A stretch of DNA of 64,000 nucleotides from Polynucleobacter sp. AM-26B4 (GTDB taxonomy: Bacteria; Pseudomonadota; Gammaproteobacteria; Burkholderiales; Burkholderiaceae). This document shows, piece by piece, positions 10,601 through 17,842 of the stretch. Below the pieces are notes generated by a model that searched no databases, had not been told where the DNA came from, and was given only the letters and a program-made list of their open reading frames with translations. Positions within the stretch are counted from its first letter, which is position 1; every line of letters starts with the position of its first letter. The position numbers and the translations under genes are program-made. The stretch is from contig NZ_JACVOT010000001.1 in the NCBI RefSeq assembly GCF_018882285.1, positions 496,001 through 560,000 on the forward strand. The letters run 5' to 3'.

Positions 10601-11109
10601 TCAATATAAAAAGAATCTTTAAAGTAGTTTGCCCACTTTTTGGCACAAGCTGTTGCTTCATCATGCTGAGCTGCCAATAAATACTGTCCAACATCACCCA
10701 ACCTTGCACCTGATAATGCAATCAAACCTTCAGCATGCTGTTTGAACCAAGTTTCATCAATTTCAGATCTGCCTTTGAATTGATTGGTTAACGATGCCTT
10801 GGTTAATAGCTCGCATAGATTCAAATAACCCTGATGATTTTTTACCAACAACTGTAATCTGAATGGTTTATCTCTATCTTCGGCATTGGTAATCCAAACA
10901 TCACTACCAATAATAGGTTTAATACCCTCTTTGCGTGCGGCTTGATAGAATTTAACCAAACCAAACACATTGCTCAAATCGGTCAGAGCCAATGCACCCA
11001 TTTGATCTTTAACCACTGCAGCAATGGCATCATCTATGCGCACAGCCCCATCCACAATCGAATATTCGGAGTGAAGACGCAAATGAACAAAGTTAGTGAT
11101 AGGCGACAT
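7603..11109 (-). CDS. dnaE: DNA polymerase III alpha subunit
   Basis: DnaE is the catalytic polymerase subunit of the replicative DNA polymerase III holoenzyme. At 1168 residues it has standard length. It starts with the PHP domain (FVHLRLHSEYSIVDGAV), carries the catalytic aspartates in MPDFDIDF near residue 401 and a third in VKFDFLGLTTL near 566, and has the polymerase fingers motif GPGRGSGAGSLVAY. Helix-hairpin-helix and OB-fold regions follow; LIAGIMTSTRSMMGPRGK marks the OB fold. It is read away from the FkbM-type gene and converges on the glycosyltransferase gene at 6469. Confidence 0.97.
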   Translation of the reverse strand: MSPITNFVHLRLHSEYSIVDGAVRIDDAIAAVVKDQMGALALTDLSNVFGLVKFYQAARKEGIKPIIGSDVWITNAEDRDKPFRLQLLVKNHQGYLNLCELLTKASLTNQFKGRSEIDETWFKQHAEGLIALSGARLGDVGQYLLAAQHDEATACAKKWANYFKDSFYIEIQRAGHPQDEAHLHEAVHLANELQLPVVATHSIQFMKPSDFRAHEARVCIAEGEVLGNPKRAKKFTSEQYFKTQEEMQKLFADLPAAITNSVEIAKRCNLSLTLGKPQLPDFPVPKGMTLDDYLMEKAMEGLSKHLLHLYPDETEREKQRPSYEVRLKFEARTISQMGFPGYFLIVADFINWAKNNGVPVGPGRGSGAGSLVAYSLGITDLDPLRYNLLFERFLNPERVSMPDFDIDFCQHGRDRVIAYVKEKYGKDAVSQIATFGTMAARAAIRDVGRVLEQPYGFVDGISKLIPNKPGQQVTIEQAKKEEKLLAERESREEEVKQLLGLAQQLEGMTRNVGMHAGGVLIAPGKLTDFCPLYTQGSKDGKEGSDSGVVSQFDKDDVEAVGLVKFDFLGLTTLTILDWAERYIHQLYPEKKDWRVGQVPLDDPAAFEILKNANTVAVFQLESRGMQGMLREAKPDRFEDIIALVALYRPGPMDLIPSFIARKHGKEQVHYPDPRVEPVLRETYGIMVYQEQVMQMAQIIGGYSLGGADLLRRAMGKKKPEEMAEHRQLFRDGAGKSGLKADKADETFDLMEKFAGYGFNKSHAAAYALLAYHTAWLKAHYPAEFIAANMSLAMDDTDKVKILYEDALANKIKILPPDVNTSVYRFMPLREDPQNKEQAATMIRYGLGAIRGSGEGAIEQIIQARADGPFKDLFDFCSRLDRRVVNRRTMEALIRAGAFDSLYGGFDSRATLLASLPRAMEAADQADASAQQVSLFDMAGSSDEHKPELIKEDAWFEKRRLQEEKAALGLYLTGHLFDAYRDEVSHFVRTKLNQLTEGKDRLIAGIMTSTRSMMGPRGKLMIATIDDGSAQIEMTIYSELFEPNRHWLKEDELIIAKVGVTPDKFSGGMRVVAESIMDVTTARLKFARSLHVQLQQGIDLSGFKQQVSTFAGKNQQGLMMTADVISNGTACLVQFPDTWKIYPDDESIRNLSVALNKSGGQGMVEVKYA

Positions 11110-11165
11110 TAGGTAACTAGAAACTCAAAGATACTTTCAAAAAAATAAAATCAATGCGGGCAATC

Positions 11166-11849
11166 CTAAATACACAACTTAGGATCTTTTTTATAGATAG
11201 TTGAAAGACCAGACCAAGCACATAACGTGTAATTTTTCTGGACGATATATTGATGTATTTCACTAGCAACTATCTTATCAATACCCCCACGTGAATCCCA
11301 GTTTTCTATACAAATAAGAGTCGGCTGGTATTCATCAAAATTGAGACTTTTTAAAACTTTAAAATCAACTCCCTCAACATCAATATTCAAAAATGAAAAA
11401 CACTTGGGAATCTGATTTTCCTTAAGAATTTCATTTAATGTTTTAGTTTCAATTTGGCCAATCTTTTTATAAGTACTTGTGTCAGAAATACACTCTGGCG
11501 CAATTGTGGTGTTGGTAGAAAAAGATTTTTGGCTGTATATGTCAACTAACTCCCTAACATCACTGACTGCTGCAAGGATACTTTTATCACGAGGTCGAGC
11601 CAATTTACAAGCCAATATCTTTTCGTACTCTAAATCAATTAACAAGCCTCTCCATCCTTTTTTGTAAAGCAAAAAAGTATTCGACCCTCTGCGAGGATTA
11701 TTGCAACCAACGTCGACATAAATTGGCTCAGATTGCTGATCTTTTAATTCGAATTGAATAATTAAATCTTCAGCAAATTGGGAATAAGAAGTTTTAGCTT
11801 TTGCGGGGGAAAGAACAGCCTTTCGAAAAGCCGAAATAAATGTTTTCAT
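11166..11849 (-). CDS. FkbM-family methyltransferase
   Basis: The 227-residue protein matches the FkbM type of SAM-dependent methyltransferases, which O-methylate sugars and other secondary substrates. The SAM-binding strand is YVDVGCNNPRRGSNT near residues 43-57, followed by WRGLLIDLE. The later FLNIDVEGVDFKVLKSL and LICIEN are also FkbM signatures. The gene is clearly AT-rich compared with dnaE and gluQRS on either side and stands alone between two housekeeping genes, so recent acquisition is likely. By analogy it may methylate a surface polysaccharide. The substrate cannot be read from sequence. Confidence 0.82.
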   Translation of the reverse strand: MKTFISAFRKAVLSPAKAKTSYSQFAEDLIIQFELKDQQSEPIYVDVGCNNPRRGSNTFLLYKKGWRGLLIDLEYEKILACKLARPRDKSILAAVSDVRELVDIYSQKSFSTNTTIAPECISDTSTYKKIGQIETKTLNEILKENQIPKCFSFLNIDVEGVDFKVLKSLNFDEYQPTLICIENWDSRGGIDKIVASEIHQYIVQKNYTLCAWSGLSTIYKKDPKLCI

Positions 11850-11984
11850 TGTGTTTGTGTTGTGTAAGATGGTTCAATGATACATCCAAAACATACCTGC
11901 ACTACTTAGTAAAATTAACTCATTTCACTCAAAAAAGAATACATTTCACCAGCTTTATCTACGCAAGCATCGCCTACAAAATTT

Positions 11985-12884
11985 ATGAGCTTAAAACCCC
12001 AATATTGCGGTCGCTTCGCACCCTCACCCACAGGAGCTCTCCACGCAGGGTCGCTCGCAACCGCCCTAGGCAGTTGGCTCGACGCCCGAGCACATCAAGG
12101 AAAGTGGCTTTTACGGATCGAGGACCTTGATTTACCAAGGTGCGTTCCAGGCGCCGACAAAATCATCATCCAACAACTGCTCAATTGCGGTTTACATTGG
12201 GATGGAGAGATTGAATACCAATCCAAACGAAGCCATTTCTACGAATCAGCACTGAATCAATTGTTGCAAGAAAAAAAGGCTTACGGCTGTCGATGCACGC
12301 GCAAACAAATAGAAGATCAATTACTGAGTTTGGGCAAAAAGAAAGACCGTCATGGTGAGTTGGTCTACCCAGGAAGCTGCCGAAATTTAAAAGAGGTCAC
12401 TGAACCATGCGCTTGGCGTTTATTGGTCACAGATTCTGAGGTTGAATCATCCGTGGGTGATTTTGTCTTAAAACGCTCAGACAGAGTGTTCACCTATCAA
12501 TTGGCGGTTGTCGTGGATGACTACTTACAAGGAATCACACACATTGTCAGAGGTGAAGATTTATTGGACAACACCGCAAGGCAAATTTATTTACAAAAAC
12601 AATTGAACTATCCTCAACCTCATTACCTTCACCTGCCGTTGGTACGAGATGACAACAATGAGAAGCTCAGTAAACAAACCAATGCAACTGCGAGTGCTTG
12701 CAATACCCCTGAAGAAGCATTAGAGGCTCTTCAAGCAGCTGCGCGACATTTAGGATTAGATGAGCCAGAACTTTTTAAACAGGGCTCTGATAGCACTCAA
12801 TTCAGCGAATCAACAATCCATGAATCAACGATTACACAGTGGTTAGAAATCGCTGTTGAGTATTACAGAAAAACCCGCTTGTAA
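11985..12884 (+). CDS. gluQ: Glutamyl-Q tRNA(Asp) synthetase
   Basis: GluQRS is a truncated glutamyl-tRNA synthetase paralogue that activates glutamate and attaches it to queuosine in the wobble position of tRNA-Asp. The 299-residue protein contains the ATP-binding HIGH-like segment APSPTGALHAGSL, the downstream RIEDLDLPR, zinc-binding cysteines (CRCTRKQ and YPGSCR), and the KLSKQ loop. It lacks the anticodon-binding domain of GltX, as expected. Two queuosine genes, queG and queC, lie elsewhere in the window, so the organism appears to make its own queuosine substrate. Confidence 0.93.
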   Translation: MSLKPQYCGRFAPSPTGALHAGSLATALGSWLDARAHQGKWLLRIEDLDLPRCVPGADKIIIQQLLNCGLHWDGEIEYQSKRSHFYESALNQLLQEKKAYGCRCTRKQIEDQLLSLGKKKDRHGELVYPGSCRNLKEVTEPCAWRLLVTDSEVESSVGDFVLKRSDRVFTYQLAVVVDDYLQGITHIVRGEDLLDNTARQIYLQKQLNYPQPHYLHLPLVRDDNNEKLSKQTNATASACNTPEEALEALQAAARHLGLDEPELFKQGSDSTQFSESTIHESTITQWLEIAVEYYRKTRL

Positions 12885-12892
12885 ATGTAAAT

Positions 12893-12952
12893 GTGGCTTT
12901 AATTGCAGCTTTCACTGCAGCTTTCACTGCAGCTTTAACCACAACTTATTTT
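12893..12952. repeat. 12-bp tandem repeat between gluQ and rhlE
   Basis: The unit GCAGCTTTCACT occurs twice without change at 12905-12916 and 12917-12928. It is flanked by degenerate copies GTGGCTTTAATT (12893-12904) and GCAGCTTTAACC (12929-12940), and a more distant one runs to 12952. The array fills the whole gap between the convergent stop codons of gluQ and rhlE and reaches the rhlE stop at 12946-12948. It would lie in the 3' untranslated part of both mRNAs. It is likely a slippage-generated, potentially variable locus. Confidence 0.8.
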
Positions 12953-14319
12953 TTAAAACCGCCCAATAGAGCAGCTCTTGGCTTGCCGCCAGGCTGAATA
13001 GATGGCTTGCTAGCTACCTGAGAGGTAGTTTGAGTTGTTGCCTGCGCACTTGGTTCAGCTTGACCAGGTGTGGATTGTTTTTCGTCTTTTGCAGCGGATG
13101 CTTGATAAGGCATATAAAAGAATGGATCTCCAGCTGGACCATTAGCAGGATCCGGTACTGGCAATCGCAAAAGCTTGCGGTTCATTAACTTTTCAATATC
13201 AGCCAACAGTCTTTCTTCAGAAGCATCGACCAATGCAATTGCATCACCCTGCGCACCTGCGCGACCAGTACGACCGATGCGATGCACATAATCCTCAGCA
13301 TTAAATGGCAACTCATGATTGATCACGCAAGGCATGTCTGCAATATCAAGGCCTCGCGCTGCCACATCAGTTGCAACCAATACATCCATCGTGCCTTTTT
13401 TGAAAGACTCCAAGATTTGCATGCGTTCAATCTGACTCTTGTCTCCATGAATCGCACCAGCTTTGATACCGCTGCGCTCAAGAGCACTGGCCAGTTTGCC
13501 GCAACCAATGCGGCTATTGGTGAACACGATGGCTTGACGAGTCAACCCTTGCTGAATACGGGCTTTTAAAACTTTGATGACCGCATCTTTCTTTTGCTCA
13601 GATGGCACCATGTGTATCACTTGGCGAACCGTATCTGCAGCAGCATTTTGTCTTGCGACCTCAATGGTCACTGGATCACGCAAATAGCTTTGCGCTAATT
13701 TTTTAATCTCCGGTGAAAAAGTGGCCGAGAACAAAAGTGTCTGACGTTTCGCAGGGATCAAGCCAATGATGCGTTGAAGATCTGGCAAGAAGCCCATGTC
13801 CAACATGCGGTCTGCTTCATCCAAAATCAAAAATTGCACTTGAGATAGATTCGCAGTTTTTTGACCAATGTGATCTAGCAAGCGACCTGGTGTTGCAATC
13901 AATAGTTCAACACCAGAGCGCAATAAACTTGTTTGAGCCGACATATCAACACCACCAAACACCACGGCTGTTCTGATATCGGTGTACTTGGCGTATTTGA
14001 ATGCGTTATCAGCCACCTGGTCTGCCAACTCACGGGTTGGGGTTAAAACCAAAGCACGTATTGGATGTCTAGCAGGAGACGCACTGCTACTGGCCATTGG
14101 CAAAATGTTTTGCAAAATCGGCAAAACAAAGGCGGCAGTTTTGCCTGTGCCAGTTTGCGCAGCACCCATCACATCTTGACCCTTCAAGACATGCGGCATC
14201 GCTTGCGCTTGAATTGGTGTAGGCGTTGTATAGCCCTGCTCTAAAACAGCGCGCAGGATTGGTTCGGAAAATCCGAAATCGGTAAAACTTGGGGGGGTAT
14301 TGGTTTGTTCTGTACTCAC
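12946..14319 (-). CDS. rhlE: DEAD-box ATP-dependent RNA helicase, RhlE type
   Basis: This RNA helicase probably helps ribosome assembly or RNA turnover. It shows the DEAD-box set in order: the Q motif region FTDFGFSEPILRAV...TPIQAQAMP, motif I AQTGTGKTAAF, PTRELADQV, TPGRLLDHI, DEAD in LILDEADRMLDMGF, SAT in LFSATFSPEI, and HRIGRTGRAG. The 457-residue protein ends in a low-complexity tail rich in Gln, Thr, Ser and Pro with a basic end (GGKPRAALLGGFKK), as in betaproteobacterial RhlE proteins. It is monocistronic and converges on gluQ. Confidence 0.93.
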   Translation of the reverse strand: MSTEQTNTPPSFTDFGFSEPILRAVLEQGYTTPTPIQAQAMPHVLKGQDVMGAAQTGTGKTAAFVLPILQNILPMASSSASPARHPIRALVLTPTRELADQVADNAFKYAKYTDIRTAVVFGGVDMSAQTSLLRSGVELLIATPGRLLDHIGQKTANLSQVQFLILDEADRMLDMGFLPDLQRIIGLIPAKRQTLLFSATFSPEIKKLAQSYLRDPVTIEVARQNAAADTVRQVIHMVPSEQKKDAVIKVLKARIQQGLTRQAIVFTNSRIGCGKLASALERSGIKAGAIHGDKSQIERMQILESFKKGTMDVLVATDVAARGLDIADMPCVINHELPFNAEDYVHRIGRTGRAGAQGDAIALVDASEERLLADIEKLMNRKLLRLPVPDPANGPAGDPFFYMPYQASAAKDEKQSTPGQAEPSAQATTQTTSQVASKPSIQPGGKPRAALLGGFKK

Positions 14320-14387
14320 AGGGCTCTATTATGAGGCCTGTGAGTATTTAGCACTGATTTATTGCTTAACTGCTTGTCGACCGCTTC

Positions 14388-14795
14388 TTAAAGAGCTGCG
14401 ATACCAGCCTTGGCGATTTCAGCGTCTTCGTTTGACTTAACCCCTGAAACACCAACAGCACCGATGGTTTGACCATCGACCACGATGTTCACACCACCCT
14501 CAAGCGTTCCCTGAAGAACTGCTGTGGCATTTAAAAATGAGTAACGACCACCATTGATCACGTCTTCATAGATTTTGCTCTCACGACGTCCTAAAGCTGA
14601 TGCACGGCCTTTTTCTTGAGCAATATAAGCGGATACTGGTGGGCAATTGTCACGGCGCGTGAAGCCCAATAAATGACCGCCATCATCTACCACTGCGATT
14701 GATACTGCCCAATTATTTTTCTCAGCATGAGCATTGGCTGCGGCCAATATTTTTTGTACATCTGATTGATTTAAATAAGCTTTTTGACTTGGCAT
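14388..14795 (-). CDS. GlcG/HbpS (DUF336) family heme-binding-like protein
   Basis: The 135-residue protein belongs to the DUF336 family, which includes GlcG and the heme-degrading, redox-sensing HbpS. Visible family features are AEKNNWAVSIAVVDDGGHLLGFTR, DNCPPVSAYIAQEKGRASA, and the glycine-rich C-terminus with TIGAVGVSGVKSNEDAEIAKAG. There is no clear signal peptide, so it is probably cytoplasmic. It is divergent from the ArsR regulator at 14990, with 194 bases between them, so a shared regulatory region is possible. Its ligand and exact role are unknown. Confidence 0.85.
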   Translation of the reverse strand: MPSQKAYLNQSDVQKILAAANAHAEKNNWAVSIAVVDDGGHLLGFTRRDNCPPVSAYIAQEKGRASALGRRESKIYEDVINGGRYSFLNATAVLQGTLEGGVNIVVDGQTIGAVGVSGVKSNEDAEIAKAGIAAL

Positions 14796-14939
14796 GGTGC
14801 TCTCCTATGAAGATTTATGTTTTTTAAGACTTTGTACGATACCTTAAATTGGTCTTTTCGTCCGCCAATTGCTATCGCATTTAGCCAAGAAGCCATTAAG
14901 AACAGTAACCAAGCACCCTCTATTAATCTCAATGAATAG

Positions 14940-14975
14940 TTAATATTAATATATAATGTAAATAATTAATTAATA
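14940..14975 (+). promoter_or_regulatory. Candidate -10 box and AT-rich operator upstream of the ArsR gene
   Basis: A TATAAT at 14952-14957 lies 33 bases before the ATG of the ArsR gene. It is bracketed by a perfect 10-base palindrome TTAATATTAA (14940-14949) and by a TTAATTAATAA run around 14966-14975. BigR/SqrR-type regulators bind AT-rich imperfect palindromes over their own -10 region, so autoregulation here is plausible. No good -35 box was found at the expected distance. Confidence 0.4.
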
Positions 14976-14989
14976 AATTGGTGAACTTG

Positions 14990-15328
14990 ATGGACGCAAA
15001 AGAAAAACTATCCATGAGCGAAGGCATGCAGTTTGATATTGCTGCGATGAGAGATAACGCAGACAAAGCTTGTCGCATGATGAAAACACTGGCTAATCGT
15101 GACCGCTTGATGTTGTTATGCCAATTAAGCCAAGGTGAAAAGCGCGTTGGAGAATTAGAAGAAGTCACCAATATTCAACAGCCCACTTTGTCACAACAGT
15201 TGGCCGTGCTTCGTGAAGAAGGCGTTGTATCAACACGTCGTGATGGTAAACATATTTATTACAAGATTTCGAGCCCCATCGCGATGTCCGTGATGGAATT
15301 GTTGTACGCCAGCTACTGTGGCAAATAA
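14990..15328 (+). CDS. ArsR-family repressor of the BigR/SqrR (persulfide-sensing) type
   Basis: This winged-helix ArsR-type regulator has 112 residues from the ATG at 14990, which has GGTGA at 14980-14984 as its ribosome binding site; in-frame TTG and GTG codons lie further upstream. The recognition helix is in NIQQPTLSQQLAVLREEG and the wing in TRRDGKHIYYKI. Two cysteines, in RLMLLC (residue 44) and LLYASYC (residue 110), are 66 residues apart, the same spacing as the dithiol pair of BigR/SqrR that forms a polysulfide bridge. There is no metal-binding ELCVCDL motif, so arsenic sensing is unlikely. A DUF2892 gene follows with an 11-nt gap. Confidence 0.85.
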   Translation: MDAKEKLSMSEGMQFDIAAMRDNADKACRMMKTLANRDRLMLLCQLSQGEKRVGELEEVTNIQQPTLSQQLAVLREEGVVSTRRDGKHIYYKISSPIAMSVMELLYASYCGK

Positions 15329-15338
15329 GGAGAAGTCT

Positions 15339-15527
15339 ATGCAATGCAACGTCGGCGGAATTGACCGCACTTTACGTATCGTGATTGGCGCACTCTTAGT
15401 TGTTTTGGCAATTATTGGTGTGATTGGTAACTGGGGCTGGATTGGTTTATTGCCAATCGCAACGGGTGTGTTTCGTTTTTGCCCGGCCTACCCATTGCTA
15501 GGTATTAAAACTTGTAAAAAAGATTGA
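15339..15527 (+). CDS. DUF2892 (YgaP transmembrane domain-like) small membrane protein
   Basis: The ATG at 15339 is preceded by AAGGAGAAG, an excellent ribosome binding site; an in-frame GTG at 15318 would overlap the regulator gene and is less likely. The 62-residue product starts MQCNVGGIDRTLRIVIGA, has two hydrophobic helices, and ends FRFCPAYPLLGIKTCKKD. This matches the DUF2892 family, which forms the membrane part of rhodanese YgaP. Here the rhodanese part is absent. Three cysteines (2, near 48 and near 59) fit a role around sulfane sulfur, and cotranscription with the BigR-like gene supports it. The function is inferred. Confidence 0.85.
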   Translation: MQCNVGGIDRTLRIVIGALLVVLAIIGVIGNWGWIGLLPIATGVFRFCPAYPLLGIKTCKKD

Positions 15528-15565
15528 TTTTGATTAATTGCTTTATAGCTAAATACGGTTGGTGA

Positions 15566-15964
15566 TCAACCTAAAAAGTTCATCACCAATCCGAACAACA
15601 CCAAACTAAATGTTCCCACCAGCAATGCTGGAATCATGCGCTCACCTGGCTTTGAATACATGATGATGAGCGCCACAATGCTCACTGCCAAACGAATATA
15701 AATTGGCACCGTACCAAGCAAACCAACCGGTAACAAAATAATTCGGACAGTCAATGCTGCCACCATCGCATAAGTGACTGCTGACAACCATTTAAATAAT
15801 TCACTGTCTTGGCTTATTTTCCCAGAGAGGTAAACGCCCAAGCCTCGCCAAAAATAAGTTCCGACACAAGCCGCAATCAAAGCAGCCCACATACCAGCAT
15901 CGTTGAACATGGTGCTTAGTTCTGATGACTCAAGCATGTTGTCTATTCCTAAAATGTTTATCAA
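15566..15964 (-). CDS. azlD: AzlD-type small subunit of branched-chain amino acid exporter
   Basis: AzlD is the small partner of AzlC in exporters of branched-chain amino acids (homologous to YgaH of YgaZH). The 132-residue protein has four hydrophobic stretches and the typical AALIAACVGTYFWRGLGVYL near the N-terminus. The longest frame overlaps the azlC end by 35 bases. The ATG around 15937 (MLESSELSTM) would shorten the overlap to 8 bases and is an equally good start. Confidence 0.85.
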   Translation of the reverse strand: MINILGIDNMLESSELSTMFNDAGMWAALIAACVGTYFWRGLGVYLSGKISQDSELFKWLSAVTYAMVAALTVRIILLPVGLLGTVPIYIRLAVSIVALIIMYSKPGERMIPALLVGTFSLVLFGLVMNFLG

Positions 15965-16637
15965 TCATGTAGGCAATCGTGCCGCCCATAATTCCAGCGA
16001 TCAATAAGGAGTAATCAGGAAACCAAAGATATGAGAGCAAACCAATCGGTGCACCCAACAAGATAGCGATACGATTTGCTCGTGGCTTTACTTCAGTGAA
16101 AGTTAATAAGAAAAAGAGTGGATTGATAAACACCAAACCCAAATTGATATAGCTTGGCACTTGTCCTGCCACCATGTAACCTAAGACCGTTGCTGGCGTT
16201 GATACGGCCCAACATACAAAAGCAAATCCGGTGAAGTAAGAAAGACGATCTTCAGGTTTCATTTTTGGAAAATCTCTCATGGACACAGCCCATGCCGTCA
16301 TCGCCACAAAATGAACCACCAAGTAATAAAAAGAACTGCGCTGCTTTTCAGGGAATTGTGGAAAGAGCGTTAAACACATCGTAAAGAATCTCGTGGCCGT
16401 GAGTGTCACAGCAATCGCAATCGTGACACCCGAGGCACTCAAGACGAGCAACTCGACGAGTACCACCTGACCAGGGAGTGCGAACATAAAAAAGCTGGTG
16501 GCGCTGGTTAGCCAAATATCTAGACCATTGGCCTGCCCCATCGCGCCAAAACCCAACATCCCCGCAAACAAAATAGCAGCAGGGGCACCAAATGCGTCTT
16601 TGGCGCCCTTAAAAACGATGTCTCTATTCAAACTCAT
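15930..16637 (-). CDS. azlC: AzlC-family branched-chain amino acid exporter, large subunit
   Basis: The 235-residue membrane protein matches AzlC/YgaZ. Near the N-terminus it has FKGAKDAFGAPAAILFAGMLGFGAMGQANG, then LPGQVVLVELLVLSASGVTI, followed by TATRFFTMCLTLFPQ. With the overlapping azlD it forms a two-component exporter for branched-chain amino acids or methionine. Substrate identity is not fixed by sequence. It ends a minus-strand run that starts after queG. Confidence 0.88.
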   Translation of the reverse strand: MSLNRDIVFKGAKDAFGAPAAILFAGMLGFGAMGQANGLDIWLTSATSFFMFALPGQVVLVELLVLSASGVTIAIAVTLTATRFFTMCLTLFPQFPEKQRSSFYYLVVHFVAMTAWAVSMRDFPKMKPEDRLSYFTGFAFVCWAVSTPATVLGYMVAGQVPSYINLGLVFINPLFFLLTFTEVKPRANRIAILLGAPIGLLSYLWFPDYSLLIAGIMGGTIAYMIDKHFRNRQHA

Positions 16638-16678
16638 GGGATGCAGTTTATTGGTTTTTTAATTTTTGGTTATTTGAT

Positions 16679-17806
16679 CTATTTAGATACTTTACTTGCC
16701 TGCATCAAAGCCCACTCAATGTGCTCTTTCAGCATGTCACTGGCATTGGGTAACACTTGCTTTAAACCACCAATGATTTTTTCTCTGGCACCACTATCAA
16801 GAGTCTCTGACCTGAGGGCATTTCCCATGCCCACGGCAAGATTTCGTCGCCAAGCTTCATACCCAATTCTGCGGATCGGACTGCCTTCGTGCTTTGACAA
16901 AAAGTCCTCTTCTGACCATGACCATAAATTCAATAAATCAGCATGCTCTAAACCATGCCTTGGTAAAAAATCAGGTACTGAACTTAGTTGAGCAAATTTA
17001 TTCCAAGGACAAACCAACTGACAATCATCGCAACCGTAAACCCGGTTACCCATAAGCGGCCTTAGCTCTTCAGGAATAAACCCTTGATGCTCAATCGTCA
17101 AATATGAAATACAACGACGCGCATCTAATTGGTAAGGGGCTGTGATGGCTTGTGTCGGACAGATATTAATACAAGCAGAACATTCACCGCAATGACTGGT
17201 GATAGGTTCATCAACAGGGAATGGCACATCCACGAGGATTTCACCCAAGAAAAACATCGACCCGGCTTCACGATTGAGTAACAAAGTGTGTTTACCTCGC
17301 CAACCCAAACCCGACTTATTCGCCAACTCAACTTCCATGACTGGGCCTGAATCAACAAATACCCGATAACCAAAAGAGCCTATCTTTTTCTCAATCACAT
17401 CAGCCAGAGATTGCAAGCGCTGGCGCAGAACCTTGTGATAGTCACGACCTCGGGCATACATGGCCACCACCGCCTGGGAAGGCTCATCCCATCGGGCGAT
17501 TTCTTTATTGCGCCAATCAACTGCTTGGCGCATTTCAGAGGTATCAGGTAGGTAATCCATCCGAACCGTTAAAATCCGAACCGTGCCTGGCTGCAATTCT
17601 TGAGGATTGAGTCGCAAATGAGCGCGCTCCCTCATATAATTCATGTCACCGTGACGTCCAGCATCCAACCACTCTTTCAATCTTGGTCCTGCCACACTCA
17701 AATCTGTGTCAGAAACTCTGATATCGCCAAATCCCAAGTCGATGGCCTCGCGCCTCAACCAAGAAATATCTTGGATGAAATCATCTTTGGCTGCTTGGGT
17801 TTGAGT
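16679..17806 (-). CDS. queG: Epoxyqueuosine reductase QueG
   Basis: QueG carries out the last step of queuosine synthesis, reducing epoxyqueuosine in tRNA with a cobalamin and two [4Fe-4S] clusters. The cluster cysteines are in CGECSACINICPTQAI and CDDCQLVCPWNK. The longest frame starts at 17896, but the GTG at 17806 (VTQTQAAKDD) is favoured: GGAG lies 9 bases before it, the product is 375 residues like E. coli QueG, and it removes an overlap with the divergent tsaE. Confidence 0.93.
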   Translation of the reverse strand, partial: TQTQAAKDDFIQDISWLRREAIDLGFGDIRVSDTDLSVAGPRLKEWLDAGRHGDMNYMRERAHLRLNPQELQPGTVRILTVRMDYLPDTSEMRQAVDWRNKEIARWDEPSQAVVAMYARGRDYHKVLRQRLQSLADVIEKKIGSFGYRVFVDSGPVMEVELANKSGLGWRGKHTLLLNREAGSMFFLGEILVDVPFPVDEPITSHCGECSACINICPTQAITAPYQLDARRCISYLTIEHQGFIPEELRPLMGNRVYGCDDCQLVCPWNKFAQLSSVPDFLPRHGLEHADLLNLWSWSEEDFLSKHEGSPIRRIGYEAWRRNLAVGMGNALRSETLDSGAREKIIGGLKQVLPNASDMLKEHIEWALMQASKVSK

Positions 17807-17842
17807 CACAATTTTTGCTCCATGATGAGATTGTAGGGCCCA

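Noticed and set aside
11840-12130. Plus-strand frame of 96 residues overlapping the gluQ start
   Set aside because: It runs out of frame across the well-supported start of gluQ, has no family features, and its arginine-rich end is a frame-shift shadow of the HIGH-motif region.
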